From the NCBI GenBank assembly GCA_937898195.1, contig CALEJD010000024.1:1-42991 (forward strand): a DNA stretch of 42,991 nt. Reading direction: 5' to 3'. Positions 16,554-24,645 of this stretch are shown here, piece by piece. Positions within the stretch are counted from its first letter, which is position 1; each line of letters opens with the position of its first letter. Origin of the DNA: an uncultured Clostridia bacterium (GTDB taxonomy: Bacteria; Bacillota; Clostridia; Oscillospirales; Acutalibacteraceae). The position numbers and the translations under genes are program-made. A model generated the notes under the pieces. It ran no database searches and was not told the DNA's origin. It was given only the letters and a program-made list of their open reading frames with translations.

Positions 16554-18898
16554 CATGTCTTTTTAACGGCACCCATATTTTGCATAATCTTTTTAGTTCC
16601 AACCTTTTCAAAAGCAATTTCCATAAGTACATCATTCCCCATTGGTTTAAGTGAAACAATCATACCCTTGCCAAAAACTCTGTGCACAACCTGTTCACCA
16701 ACCATAAACTTGTCAGTTGATTTCGGTGTTGAATTTGACAATCCAAATCCACGGTTAATTGGCTTATTTGTTTGAGTTGCAACAGGTTTATTAATTGGTT
16801 TTTGTGGTTTAACAAGATATTCACAGCATTCATCTGGTAATTCTTTTAAGAATCTCGATGGCTGGTTATATCTTGTTGAGCCAAAAATCATTCTTGAACG
16901 GGTATTTAATAAATAAAGAATTTTCTTTGCTCTTGTTATACCAACATAAGCAAGTCGTCTTTCTTCTTCAATTTCACCGGGTTCATAAATTGATTGCATT
17001 CCCGGAAACACACCTTCTTCAAGTCCGGGTATAAACACAACTGGGAATTCAAGACCCTTTGATGAGTGCAAAGTCATCATTACAACTGCATCTGTGTCTG
17101 CATTATAATTATCAATATCAGTCATCAAAGCAACATCTTCAAGGAAATCAGACATATCAGAATCAGGATTTTCTTCTTTAAATCTAATTAAGTTTGAATT
17201 CAATTCATCAATATTCTGAATTCTCTCGTCATAATGCTCTTTATCTGACATTAAAGACATTTTATAGCCAGTTTCTTCAAGCAAAGACAAAAATACTGAT
17301 GATGGTGATTCACGCTCTGCAAGTTCACTAAAACTCTCTATAAGGTTAACAAATTCAATAAGTTTCTGTGAACTTCTCTTAAGTTTTTCATATTCATCAG
17401 CAGTTTTTAATACTTGGAATAATGATACACCTAATCCGTCAGCTATTTCTTTAGCAGTTGCGATTGTTGTTGCACCTATTCCCCTTTTTGGCGTATTGAT
17501 TATACGCTCAAGACGAACATTATCATCAGGATTTGAAATTACAGAGAGATATGCCAAGCAGTCTTTAATTTCCATTCGATCATAGAACTTATGACCACCA
17601 ATAATTCTATATGGAATACCACTTTTTACAAACATTCTTTCTATTGAACTAGACATTGAGTTCATTCTGTAAAGAATAGCAAAATCACTGAATTTAGCAT
17701 TATCACCATTTTTACTCATAATGCTCATAATTTCATCAGCAATATATTTGCTCTCGGCATATTCGTCATTCAATGTATTAACTTTAATTTTTTCGCCTGA
17801 ACCATTTGATGTCCAAAGATTTTTACCTTTTCTTTGTTCATTGTGAGCGATAACTGCATTAGCACCATCAAGAATGTTCTGTGTTGAACGATAATTTTGC
17901 TCTAACCGAATAACAGTTGCGTTAGAGAAGTTCTTTTCAAAACTTAAAATGTTTTCAATGGTTGCTCCACGGAATTTATAAATACTCTGATCATCATCAC
18001 CAACTACACAAATATTGTTATATCCACCAGACAAAAGTTTTGTGAGCATAAACTGAGCGTGGTTGGTATCTTGATATTCGTCAACTAAAACATATTTAAA
18101 TTTGCTTTGATAATATTCTCTGATTTGAGGATTTTCTTCTAACAATTTAACAGTATAAAAGATAATATCATCAAAATCCATTGCATCAGCATTTTTTAAC
18201 AATGACTGATATTTCTTATAACACTCACCTATTTGCTTTTCACGATAATTACCATTACCAAGATTAAGGTATTCTTCAGGTGGAACAAGTGAATCTTTCG
18301 CTCTACTAATTTCACCAAGAATTGACTTGTGTGGTAAGAATTTATCGTCAATGTTCAAAAGACGCTGACAATCCTTCATAACACGTTTACTATCATCACT
18401 ATCATAGATAGTAAAGTGCTTCGAAAAACCTAAATACTCGGCATTTCTGCGCAAGATTCGGACACATATTGAATGAAATGTACCTGCCCAAATATCATTT
18501 GCATCTTCACCAATTCGCAATACAAGTCTTTCTTTTAATTCGCTTGCTGCTTTGTTAGTAAATGTGAACGCCAAAATCTCCCAAGGTTTTGGTGCATTTA
18601 CAGAAAGAACACCTTTAATCTGTTCATAAACACTTTCGTTTCCGTTATAATACTCACTGAGTAAATTTATTGTATTATCATCAAAACGCTTTTCAATTAT
18701 ATCTGAATTATATGCACAGCCATATTTCATTAAATTAGCAATTCTATTTACAAGTACGGTTGTTTTACCACTACCTGCACCTGCAAGAATTAAAAGCGGT
18801 CCGTCAACTGATAAGACCGCTTTTAACTGCATATCGTTCATTCTGTTAAATTCTTTTAAGATAATATTGTTTCTTAATTCACAAATTTGTGATTGCAT
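16553..18898 (-). CDS. pcrA: ATP-dependent DNA helicase PcrA/UvrD
   Basis: A superfamily 1A 3'-5' helicase (781 residues) for DNA repair and for clearing proteins from DNA. MNDMQLKAVLSVDGPLLILA carries the Q motif and leads into the Walker A sequence GAGSGKTT. Further motifs are TFTNKAASELKER (Ia), VDEYQDTNHAQ (II), GDDDQSIYKFRGA (III), LEQNYRS (IV), TLHSSKGLEF (V) and VGITRAKK (VI). About 20 residues precede the usual first helicase residues. The C-terminal tail ends in a Tudor-like segment, MVGEQVVHRVFGKGMIVSL, as in Gram-positive PcrA for RNA polymerase contact. The ATG follows AGGAG and lies 3 bp after the fumarase beta-subunit stop. Confidence 0.95.
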   Translation of the reverse strand: MQSQICELRNNIILKEFNRMNDMQLKAVLSVDGPLLILAGAGSGKTTVLVNRIANLMKYGCAYNSDIIEKRFDDNTINLLSEYYNGNESVYEQIKGVLSVNAPKPWEILAFTFTNKAASELKERLVLRIGEDANDIWAGTFHSICVRILRRNAEYLGFSKHFTIYDSDDSKRVMKDCQRLLNIDDKFLPHKSILGEISRAKDSLVPPEEYLNLGNGNYREKQIGECYKKYQSLLKNADAMDFDDIIFYTVKLLEENPQIREYYQSKFKYVLVDEYQDTNHAQFMLTKLLSGGYNNICVVGDDDQSIYKFRGATIENILSFEKNFSNATVIRLEQNYRSTQNILDGANAVIAHNEQRKGKNLWTSNGSGEKIKVNTLNDEYAESKYIADEIMSIMSKNGDNAKFSDFAILYRMNSMSSSIERMFVKSGIPYRIIGGHKFYDRMEIKDCLAYLSVISNPDDNVRLERIINTPKRGIGATTIATAKEIADGLGVSLFQVLKTADEYEKLKRSSQKLIEFVNLIESFSELAERESPSSVFLSLLEETGYKMSLMSDKEHYDERIQNIDELNSNLIRFKEENPDSDMSDFLEDVALMTDIDNYNADTDAVVMMTLHSSKGLEFPVVFIPGLEEGVFPGMQSIYEPGEIEEERRLAYVGITRAKKILYLLNTRSRMIFGSTRYNQPSRFLKELPDECCEYLVKPQKPINKPVATQTNKPINRGFGLSNSTPKSTDKFMVGEQVVHRVFGKGMIVSLKPMGNDVLMEIAFEKVGTKKIMQNMGAVKKT

Positions 18899-18900
18899 TA

Positions 18901-19434
18901 CTATTCTCCTATATTAAACAGATTTCCACCTTTTAAATCTATTGCAACGATTAAAGGAAAATCTTTAAAAGTAAGTTTTTTTACTGATTCACAACCCAAC
19001 TCGTCAAAAGCAATAACCTGTGCATCAATAATTGACTTAGACGCAAGAGCACCTGCACCACCAACTGCACAGAAATATATAGCACCATTTCTTGTGATTG
19101 CATCACACACTTCGGTTGAACGTGGACCCTTACCAATCATAGCCAAAAGTCCCATATCAAGAAGTTTTGGCGCATATTTATCCATTCTGCTAGAAGTTGT
19201 TGGTCCACAACTGCCAATAGCAAGATTATCAGGTGTCGGTGTTGGACCAGCATAATAAACTACAGCGCCATTTATATCAAATGGCGTTGCAATATTATTG
19301 TTTATTTGTTCCAAAATCTTTTTGTGAGCAGCATCACGAGCGGTATAGACTGTTCCTGAAAGATAGACTCTGTCACCCACAACTAGTTTTGGAATATAAT
19401 CTTTTAAATCGCATGTATTAATGGAATATTCCAT
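18901..19434 (-). CDS. Class I fumarate hydratase (or L-tartrate dehydratase) beta subunit, without adjacent alpha subunit
   Basis: The protein (177 residues) matches the C-terminal swivelling domain of class I [4Fe-4S] fumarases and tartrate dehydratases. VGDRVYLSGTVYTARDAAHK, GPTPTPD, IGSCGPTTSSRMDKYAPKLL and AMIGKGPRS are strongly conserved. This subunit helps bind substrate, and the iron-sulfur cluster is carried by the alpha subunit. The alpha gene, normally next to it in two-gene systems, is not in the window; a coiled-coil protein precedes it and pcrA follows. The alpha gene may lie elsewhere in the genome. Fumarase and tartrate dehydratase cannot be told apart here. Confidence 0.88.
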   Translation of the reverse strand: MEYSINTCDLKDYIPKLVVGDRVYLSGTVYTARDAAHKKILEQINNNIATPFDINGAVVYYAGPTPTPDNLAIGSCGPTTSSRMDKYAPKLLDMGLLAMIGKGPRSTEVCDAITRNGAIYFCAVGGAGALASKSIIDAQVIAFDELGCESVKKLTFKDFPLIVAIDLKGGNLFNIGE

Positions 19435-19439
19435 CTTTA

Positions 19440-20213
19440 TTAGTCCTCATCAATAATAGAATCAGGTTGAATATTCAAATCAGCATTAAACTCAGTATTG
19501 GGCTCATAAGATATAAATGTAAGTCCACTACCATCATTTGTTCGCTCAACACGGATTGCATCGTCAGGTATGTCCATATCAAAATTTACTGAATGGGCTT
19601 CAATTCCTGTTAAATCTGTATGTAAGTTAAGAAGTGATGATGCAGAATTATTAAGTTTGTTACCAAGGGCATATACATCCTTGTGTAATTGCTCAAGAGA
19701 TGAGTTAAACTTTCTTGAAATAGCGTCAACATCTTTTAAAAGTTGCTCAATTTCATTAGCTTCACGCTTAACGTCTTGCGAAGCTATTGCACCTATATCT
19801 TTTGCTTTTGACTTAGCATTATCAACAAGCTCATCAGAATATCTTCTTGCGTCAATATATGCCGCACCAATCTGTTTTTCAGCTCTTTTAAGCTTTTCGG
19901 ATTTTTCTTCAAAACTATTAATTTTTTCAGCAAATTGTTCATTTTCTTTAAGAGCTATTTCTAACTTAACAGCAAGGTCATTAGCTTCTTTTTCTTTTTC
20001 TGCTAATTTATCGCTGACAGCGCAAAGATTCTCTATGCGAATTTCAAGCTCATTAATTTTACGCTTTAATTCAAGAGATTCATTTCTCTTATTATCAAGT
20101 TGTTCTTTAACTTCGGCAGTTTCTAATTGCAATTTTTCAACATAAGCCAAAACATCAGACTTTTTAAAACCACCAAATATTGAAGTTTTCATAACTGTAA
20201 TATCGTTGTTCAT
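19440..20213 (-). CDS. DivIVA-like coiled-coil protein
   Basis: The protein (257 residues) is mostly one long coiled coil. It starts with a short DivIVA-like head, FGGFKKSDVLAYVEKLQ, followed by heptads over about residues 25-130 and a second helix around KSKAKDIGAIASQDVKREANE. The tail is acidic and probably disordered. DivIVA-type proteins sense curved membrane and scaffold division, polar or wall-synthesis factors; the specific role here is unknown. I prefer ATG 20213, 7 bp after GAGGT, over the GTG at 20216. It is the first gene of a unit with the fumarase beta subunit (5 bp gap) and pcrA. Confidence 0.75.
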   Translation of the reverse strand: MNNDITVMKTSIFGGFKKSDVLAYVEKLQLETAEVKEQLDNKRNESLELKRKINELEIRIENLCAVSDKLAEKEKEANDLAVKLEIALKENEQFAEKINSFEEKSEKLKRAEKQIGAAYIDARRYSDELVDNAKSKAKDIGAIASQDVKREANEIEQLLKDVDAISRKFNSSLEQLHKDVYALGNKLNNSASSLLNLHTDLTGIEAHSVNFDMDIPDDAIRVERTNDGSGLTFISYEPNTEFNADLNIQPDSIIDED

Positions 20214-20245
20214 CACTACAACCTCATATTAAAATATTTCATCTT

Positions 20246-20274
20246 ATTTTAACAGAAAAATATGATTATGACAA
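20246..20274 (-). promoter_or_regulatory. Promoter of the divIVA-like, fumarase beta, pcrA unit
   Basis: TTGTCA (20269-20274) and TAAAAT (20246-20251) with a 17-bp spacer lie about 33 bp before the ATG on the minus strand. It is a near-consensus sigma-A match. Confidence 0.65.
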
Positions 20275-20303
20275 CCATTTGTTAAAATAAAGATAAAAAA
20301 ATA

Positions 20304-20332
20304 TAGACTTTTGTTGAATATGGTTGTAAAAT
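20304..20332 (+). promoter_or_regulatory. Promoter of the alpha/beta hydrolase gene
   Basis: TAGACT (20304-20309) and TAAAAT (20327-20332) are separated by 17 bp, about 21 bp before the ATG. The divergent gap also holds an 8-bp inverted repeat (ACAACCAT at 20271-20278, ATGGTTGT at 20320-20327) that touches elements of both promoters. Confidence 0.5.
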
Positions 20333-20353
20333 ATTAGTTAGAGGTGATATTTT

Positions 20354-21325
20354 ATGAAGAAAAAGACAAAGAAAATCTTAAAAACTGTTGGCGTTGCAGG
20401 CGTTGCCGCTTCTGCTACATATTTTCTTTTAGGTAATATCTTCTATGTTTCAACTTTGACTAAACAAGGTCTTAACGGAAGTCTCACAAAAAAGGTTGTA
20501 AAATCCAGTAAAGGTACTGATGAATACACCCAATATCTTAATAGCGAGCTTGATAAAGGTAAAGTTTGGTTTGATAACGCTAAAAAAGAAAAAATTGCTA
20601 TTCGTTCATCAAGTGACAAGAAAAATCTTCATGCTGATTTCATTTTTGCAGATAAACCAACAAATATTTGCGCGTTAGTTGTTCACGGATACACTTCATC
20701 ACCAAGAAATATGGGTGTTTATGCACAAAAATATCACGAATTAGGTTATGATGTATTAATGCCAAGCCTTAATGGTCATGCTGACAGCGAGGCAAGTTAT
20801 GTAACAATGGGTTGGGAAGATAGACTTGATGTAATTGACTGGATAAACTTTATAGTTGATAATAACCCAAATGTTAAAATCCTTATTCATGGAGTTTCAA
20901 TGGGTGCTGCAACAACAATGATGGCAACTGGTGAAGAATTACCTGAAAATGTTAAGGTAGCAGTTGCAGATTGTGGCTTTACATCAGTATGGGATATTTT
21001 CAGCAACAAAATAACAAATAGTTTTAAAATGCATGAATTCCCAATGCTTTATAGTGCAAATACAGTCAATAAGCTATATTCAGGATTTGATTTTAAAGAA
21101 GCATCTTCTATTGAGCAATTAAAAAAATCAAAAACACCAACAATTTTCTTACATGGTGAAAATGATAAGTTTGTTCCATATGAAATGCTTGATAAGGTTT
21201 ATGATGCAGCTGCTTGTGAAAAAGAAAAAGTCACAATTCCAAATGCCCCACACGCACGAAATGCTTGTGCAAACCCTGAACTCTATTGGAATTCAATTCT
21301 AAACTTTATTAACAAATACTTATAA
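20354..21325 (+). CDS. Membrane-anchored alpha/beta hydrolase (serine aminopeptidase S33-like)
   Basis: The protein (323 residues) has a basic start, KKKTKKILK, then a hydrophobic segment at about 12-32 that works as a membrane anchor or uncleaved signal, followed by an extracellular hydrolase domain. VVHGYTSSPRN marks the oxyanion strand, IHGVSMGAATT has the nucleophile Ser, LHGENDKFVP the acid Asp and APHARN the His of the triad. It belongs to the large BEM46/S33-like group of esterases and peptidases; the substrate is unknown. The ATG follows GAGGTGAT by 6 bp. It is a single gene closed by a bidirectional terminator. Confidence 0.85.
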   Translation: MKKKTKKILKTVGVAGVAASATYFLLGNIFYVSTLTKQGLNGSLTKKVVKSSKGTDEYTQYLNSELDKGKVWFDNAKKEKIAIRSSSDKKNLHADFIFADKPTNICALVVHGYTSSPRNMGVYAQKYHELGYDVLMPSLNGHADSEASYVTMGWEDRLDVIDWINFIVDNNPNVKILIHGVSMGAATTMMATGEELPENVKVAVADCGFTSVWDIFSNKITNSFKMHEFPMLYSANTVNKLYSGFDFKEASSIEQLKKSKTPTIFLHGENDKFVPYEMLDKVYDAAACEKEKVTIPNAPHARNACANPELYWNSILNFINKYL

Positions 21326-21358
21326 GAAAAAGAGCAATCATTTGATTGCTCTTTTAAT
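21326..21358. terminator. Bidirectional terminator
   Basis: AAAGAGCAATCA (21329-21340) pairs with TGATTGCTCTTT (21343-21354) to give a 12-bp arm around a very short loop, flanked by A and T tracts. It lies between two convergent stop codons. Confidence 0.88.
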
Positions 21359-21360
21359 TT

Positions 21361-23433
21361 TTATAGACTATCAATTTCGCCACTCTTAAATTTGAAAATT
21401 CTCAATGCGTCAGCTAATTCTACTTTACCATTTTTATCAGTATCAGCAGCTTTTTGTGCTGAAGTTGATAATGTAATCTCACCTGTCTTGAATTTGAATA
21501 TCATCAATGCGTCTGCTATTGTAACTGAACCGTCAGCATCAATGTCGCCAAGTTTAATATTAGTATTGTCAGATACAGTTACTTTACAAGTTGCTTTGAA
21601 AGAGCCCACCTGAGCTGTAATTGTTGCCTCACCTTTTCCAACAGCAGTTACTTTACCATTAGAAACAGTTGCAACCGACTTGTTTGAAGATGTCCAAGTG
21701 ACTGTCTTATCATAAGTTGTGTTGCTTGGTTGAAAGCTCACTGAAAGATTTGCACTATCACCCTTAAATAGTGATAGTGATGTTTTGTTAAGGTTAATGC
21801 CTGTCATTGGGATTTGTTGTTGAGCACTTCTAATAACATTGATTGTGTATGTACGCTCATCGCCATTTTCAGCTTTAACAATAACAGAAATTATATTACT
21901 ACCATCTTTAAGTGCTATTTTACCAACACCATTAATAATCTTTGCTTTAGAATTGATTGTTGTTGCGGCAATATTTACAGATGAAACGTTTGACGCAACT
22001 GTGTATGTATATCCATCGGTTTTTGCTGAATCAAAATTGATTGAATTACCATCAACAGTAAGCGTTTTTAACCAGTTGTTAGGGTTATAACTGTTTGCTT
22101 CGGGTAATTCACAAGCCTTTTCAGGCATATTTCTGTAATATGGAATAACAAATGTAAAATTATTATCTATAAATCCAAGTTCAATATATGATTTCTTTAT
22201 ATTAGGTGCTTCATGAGCAAGAGCCATAACATTAGTCATATATTGATGATAGAAATATGTTGGGTCTGGGTTTGACGTGTTAAATTTTTGGAAATACAAA
22301 GTATTCTGTTTATGAACACTGTTAATGTATTGGAAACCAATCCAATAAGCACCGCCAACGATTGATTTATATTGTGAGTCCCATGGAATCAAGCATTTTG
22401 CTTTATTAGAATCACTAAGTGAGCCACCTGTCTTGGCAAATTTTAAACCATTAGCAACTGGTGTTGTGCTTGCAGATGCACCGATATTATAGAAGTTATA
22501 ATAACCTTCATAACCGGAATATTTACCACTGGTTGAGCCACTACCGTCATAACCCACTTCTTGAACTGTTCGCGATGCAAGGTGATAAGGACTCACTTTT
22601 GAATAATCTGCAGCATCCATATATGCCTGTGCATAAAGAACATCTTCACCCTTTTGATTCTTAATGCTGATATTGTTCATAAATGAATTTTTAAGAATAT
22701 TTTTAACACCATCGATATTCTGTGTTTTTGCATCATAGGAGAGATTTTCAAACATAAAAATGGTGTTTTCATTAAGGAAATTTCTTGGGTCCATATAATA
22801 AGCAATCGTCTGCTCATTTGCCTGATACCAACTTGTGCCGTCGTGAGCAATCCATTTATCTTCGCGCCAGTTATAGCAATCACTTGCAGTTGAACGATAA
22901 GAGAGAGTTGAGCCTTGAATTAGACTACGACCAGTATAACATTGACCTGTTTTAGATGTTGTGAACAAATTTGCCCAGTTATAACCAGTATCATAAAACA
23001 CAAAATTCCAGTTTGGGTGAAGACTTAAAAGCTTTTCTATATATGGTTTATAAATATCCGGAACACCTTCAGGCATTACAAAATCATCTGAAACAGACTG
23101 AATTGTTACATATTGTGATGCTACATAGCCTTTATATGTCTTGCCATCATAAGTGAATTCGATATTACACCAAGTTAATGTATCACCATGTGTACCATTA
23201 ACAGTGTCTAAAACGGTTACTGAATGGCCTGTATGAAGCTTAACATATGTATCACCGACATAAAGAAGGTTATCGCCTGCTTTTGTTGATGGTGATGTTC
23301 TTACACGGACATTTGTATCATTTATATATCCGCTTTTCGATTCAGCATAAACAAAAAAAGACGCTGAAAGTGAGAATAAAATTGAAACAGTTAAAAGTAA
23401 AGATATTATACTTTTAAAAGCATTATGTTTCAT
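21361..23433 (-). CDS. Secreted beta-N-acetylglucosaminidase with SH3, cadherin-like, Big2 and dockerin domains
   Basis: A large exported cell-wall hydrolase (690 residues). The signal peptide covers about 1-30 and ends at VYAES. Next come an SH3-like domain with NVRVRTSPS, and a glucosaminidase domain (about 120-430) with YYMDPRNFLNE, SPYHLASRTVQEVG (likely catalytic Glu) and YYNFYNIGA. A cadherin-like sandwich (about 445-535), a Big2 immunoglobulin-like domain (about 540-620) and two calcium-loop repeats, GDIDADGSVTIADALMIFKF and TDKNGKVELADALRIFKF, complete it; the repeats form a type I dockerin. The catalytic part resembles LytB-type autolysins that cut peptidoglycan. The dockerin suggests binding to a cohesin protein not encoded here. 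Confidence 0.9.
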   Translation of the reverse strand: MKHNAFKSIISLLLTVSILFSLSASFFVYAESKSGYINDTNVRVRTSPSTKAGDNLLYVGDTYVKLHTGHSVTVLDTVNGTHGDTLTWCNIEFTYDGKTYKGYVASQYVTIQSVSDDFVMPEGVPDIYKPYIEKLLSLHPNWNFVFYDTGYNWANLFTTSKTGQCYTGRSLIQGSTLSYRSTASDCYNWREDKWIAHDGTSWYQANEQTIAYYMDPRNFLNENTIFMFENLSYDAKTQNIDGVKNILKNSFMNNISIKNQKGEDVLYAQAYMDAADYSKVSPYHLASRTVQEVGYDGSGSTSGKYSGYEGYYNFYNIGASASTTPVANGLKFAKTGGSLSDSNKAKCLIPWDSQYKSIVGGAYWIGFQYINSVHKQNTLYFQKFNTSNPDPTYFYHQYMTNVMALAHEAPNIKKSYIELGFIDNNFTFVIPYYRNMPEKACELPEANSYNPNNWLKTLTVDGNSINFDSAKTDGYTYTVASNVSSVNIAATTINSKAKIINGVGKIALKDGSNIISVIVKAENGDERTYTINVIRSAQQQIPMTGINLNKTSLSLFKGDSANLSVSFQPSNTTYDKTVTWTSSNKSVATVSNGKVTAVGKGEATITAQVGSFKATCKVTVSDNTNIKLGDIDADGSVTIADALMIFKFKTGEITLSTSAQKAADTDKNGKVELADALRIFKFKSGEIDSL

Positions 23434-23462
23434 ATACTCACTCCCTTGCGTTATATATGTTT

Positions 23463-23491
23463 ATTTTACCAAAAAAGACATAAATCGTCAA
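23463..23491 (-). promoter_or_regulatory. Promoter of the secreted glucosaminidase gene
   Basis: TTGACG (23486-23491) and TAAAAT (23463-23468) with a 17-bp spacer lie about 30 bp before the ATG on the minus strand. It is a strong sigma-A-like match. Confidence 0.7.
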
Positions 23492-23537
23492 GTTACATAT
23501 ATTGGCACACGTTTGAGAAAAAATTTTAAAAAAACTA

Positions 23538-23565
23538 TTGACTTTTAAAATTTATATGATATAAT
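23538..23565 (+). promoter_or_regulatory. Promoter of the perR-like/reverse rubrerythrin operon
   Basis: TTGACT (23538-23543) and a perfect TATAAT (23560-23565) are spaced by 16 bp. The predicted start of transcription falls inside the inverted repeat listed next, so binding there would block RNA polymerase. Confidence 0.75.
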
Positions 23566-23567
23566 AA

Positions 23568-23582
23568 CAGTAATCATTACTG
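23568..23582 (+). promoter_or_regulatory. Fur/PerR-type operator (perfect 7-1-7 inverted repeat)
   Basis: The site reads CAGTAATCATTACTG, a perfect 7-1-7 palindrome with the core TAATNATTA shared with the B. subtilis PerR box consensus TTATAATNATTATAA. It starts 2 bp after the -10 element and ends 17 bp before the ATG of the Fur-family gene. Autoregulation by that product is the natural reading, but is inferred. Confidence 0.75.
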
Positions 23583-23599
23583 ATAATGAGGTGAGAATA

Positions 23600-23980
23600 A
23601 TGGCAATTGAAAGAAAGAGTAAGCAAAGGGATGCAATTATCAATGAGCTTTGTTCAAGATATGACCACCCAACTGCTATGGAACTTTATTTGTCAGTTCG
23701 AGAAGTTATCCCTAACCTTAGTTTAGGAACGCTTTATCGAAATTTATCTCAACTTGAAGAAAACGGAATGGTGTTAAGAATTCCTGACGGTGCTAACGAC
23801 CGTTTTGATGGAAATGTTAATCCACACGCCCACTTCAAGTGTGTCACCTGTGGCAAGGTATATGATTTGATGTCATTTAAAAGTGATTCTGTCACCTTTT
23901 CGGATGACATTATAGGCAAAGTTGTAAATTACAGTTTAATGGCGTTTGGCTCATGTAAACATTGTAATAAATTAAATTAA
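23600..23980 (+). CDS. perR: Fur-family transcriptional regulator, PerR-like
   Basis: A small metal-dependent repressor (126 residues). It has an N-terminal winged helix (about 1-75) with HPTAMELYLSVRE and the recognition helix in LSLGTLYRNLSQLEENGMV. A C-terminal dimer domain follows, with DRFDGNVNPHAHF holding the Asp and His ligands of the regulatory metal. Two Cys pairs, CVTCG and CKHC, form the structural zinc site. The arrangement fits PerR, which senses peroxide by iron-driven His oxidation, better than Fur or Zur. The ATG at 23600 is used because the earlier GTG at 23591 overlaps the ribosome binding site. It is followed after 23 bp by a peroxide-reducing enzyme gene. Confidence 0.88.
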   Translation: MAIERKSKQRDAIINELCSRYDHPTAMELYLSVREVIPNLSLGTLYRNLSQLEENGMVLRIPDGANDRFDGNVNPHAHFKCVTCGKVYDLMSFKSDSVTFSDDIIGKVVNYSLMAFGSCKHCNKLN

Positions 23981-24003
23981 TTAATATTTTGGAGGAAAAA
24001 ATT

Positions 24004-24549
24004 ATGAAAAAATTTGTATGCTCAGTTTGCGGTTATGTTCACGAAGGAGATTCAGCACCAGAGAGATGCCCACAGTGTAAAGTACCTGCTGACAAGTTCA
24101 ACGAAATCAAAGAAGATGAAAGAACTTGGGCCGCAGAACACGTTGTAGGCGTTGCAAAAGGTGTTTCAGAAGATATTATTATGGACCTTCGCGCTAATTT
24201 CGAAGGCGAATGTTCAGAAGTTGGCATGTATCTTGCAATGGCAAGAGTTGCACATCGTGAAGGCTATCCTGAAATCGGTCTTTATTGGGAAAAGGCTGCT
24301 TGGGAAGAAGCAGAACACGCAGCTAAATTTGCAGAACTTCTTGGTGAAGTTGTAACAGACAGCACAAAGAAGAACCTTGAAATGAGAGTTGATGCTGAAA
24401 ACGGCGCAACAGCAGGTAAATTTGACCTTGCAAAACGTGCAAAAGAACAAGGTCTCGATGCAATTCACGATACTGTTCACGAAATGGCTCGTGACGAAGC
24501 AAGACACGGTAAGGCATTTGAAGGTCTTTTGAAGAGATATTTCAAATAA
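24004..24549 (+). CDS. Reverse rubrerythrin
   Basis: The protein (181 residues) has the domain order opposite to classical rubrerythrin. An N-terminal rubredoxin with FVCSVCGYVHEGDSAPERCPQC (two Cys pairs) precedes a ferritin-like di-iron domain with NFEGECSEVGMYLAMAR, WEEAEHAAKFAEL and ARDEARHGKAFEGLLKR as ligand helices. In clostridia such proteins are NADH-linked peroxide and oxygen reductases under PerR control. The ATG at 24004 follows GGAGG; the TTG at 23989 comes before that site and is not used. It is downstream of the perR-like gene in one unit ending in a terminator. Confidence 0.95.
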   Translation: MKKFVCSVCGYVHEGDSAPERCPQCKVPADKFNEIKEDERTWAAEHVVGVAKGVSEDIIMDLRANFEGECSEVGMYLAMARVAHREGYPEIGLYWEKAAWEEAEHAAKFAELLGEVVTDSTKKNLEMRVDAENGATAGKFDLAKRAKEQGLDAIHDTVHEMARDEARHGKAFEGLLKRYFK

Positions 24550-24566
24550 TATTTAATAAACATTTT

Positions 24567-24605
24567 ATCGCAGATGCAGAAATGTGTCTGCGATATTTTT
24601 TATTA
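24567..24605 (+). terminator. Intrinsic terminator after reverse rubrerythrin
   Basis: ATCGCAGA (24567-24574) pairs with TCTGCGAT (24587-24594), and a T-rich tract follows on the plus strand. Confidence 0.8.
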
Positions 24606-24611
24606 AAATTC

Positions 24612-24639
24612 AAAAAGCCGATACAATTATATCGGCTTT
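24612..24639 (-). terminator. Intrinsic terminator after spoVM
   Basis: AAAGCCGATA (24614-24623) pairs with TATCGGCTTT (24630-24639). Read on the minus strand it ends in TTTTT directly after the spoVM stop codon, closing the long minus-strand gene series. Confidence 0.85.
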
Positions 24640-24645
24640 CGAGGG

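Noticed and set aside
19570..20145. 191-codon plus-strand frame opposite the coiled-coil gene
   Set aside because: Its Ser/Leu-rich pattern is the complement of the Glu/Lys heptads on the other strand; there is no start signal.
24039..24517. Minus-strand frames opposite reverse rubrerythrin
   Set aside because: No ribosome binding sites and no family; the rubrerythrin reading explains the codon pattern.
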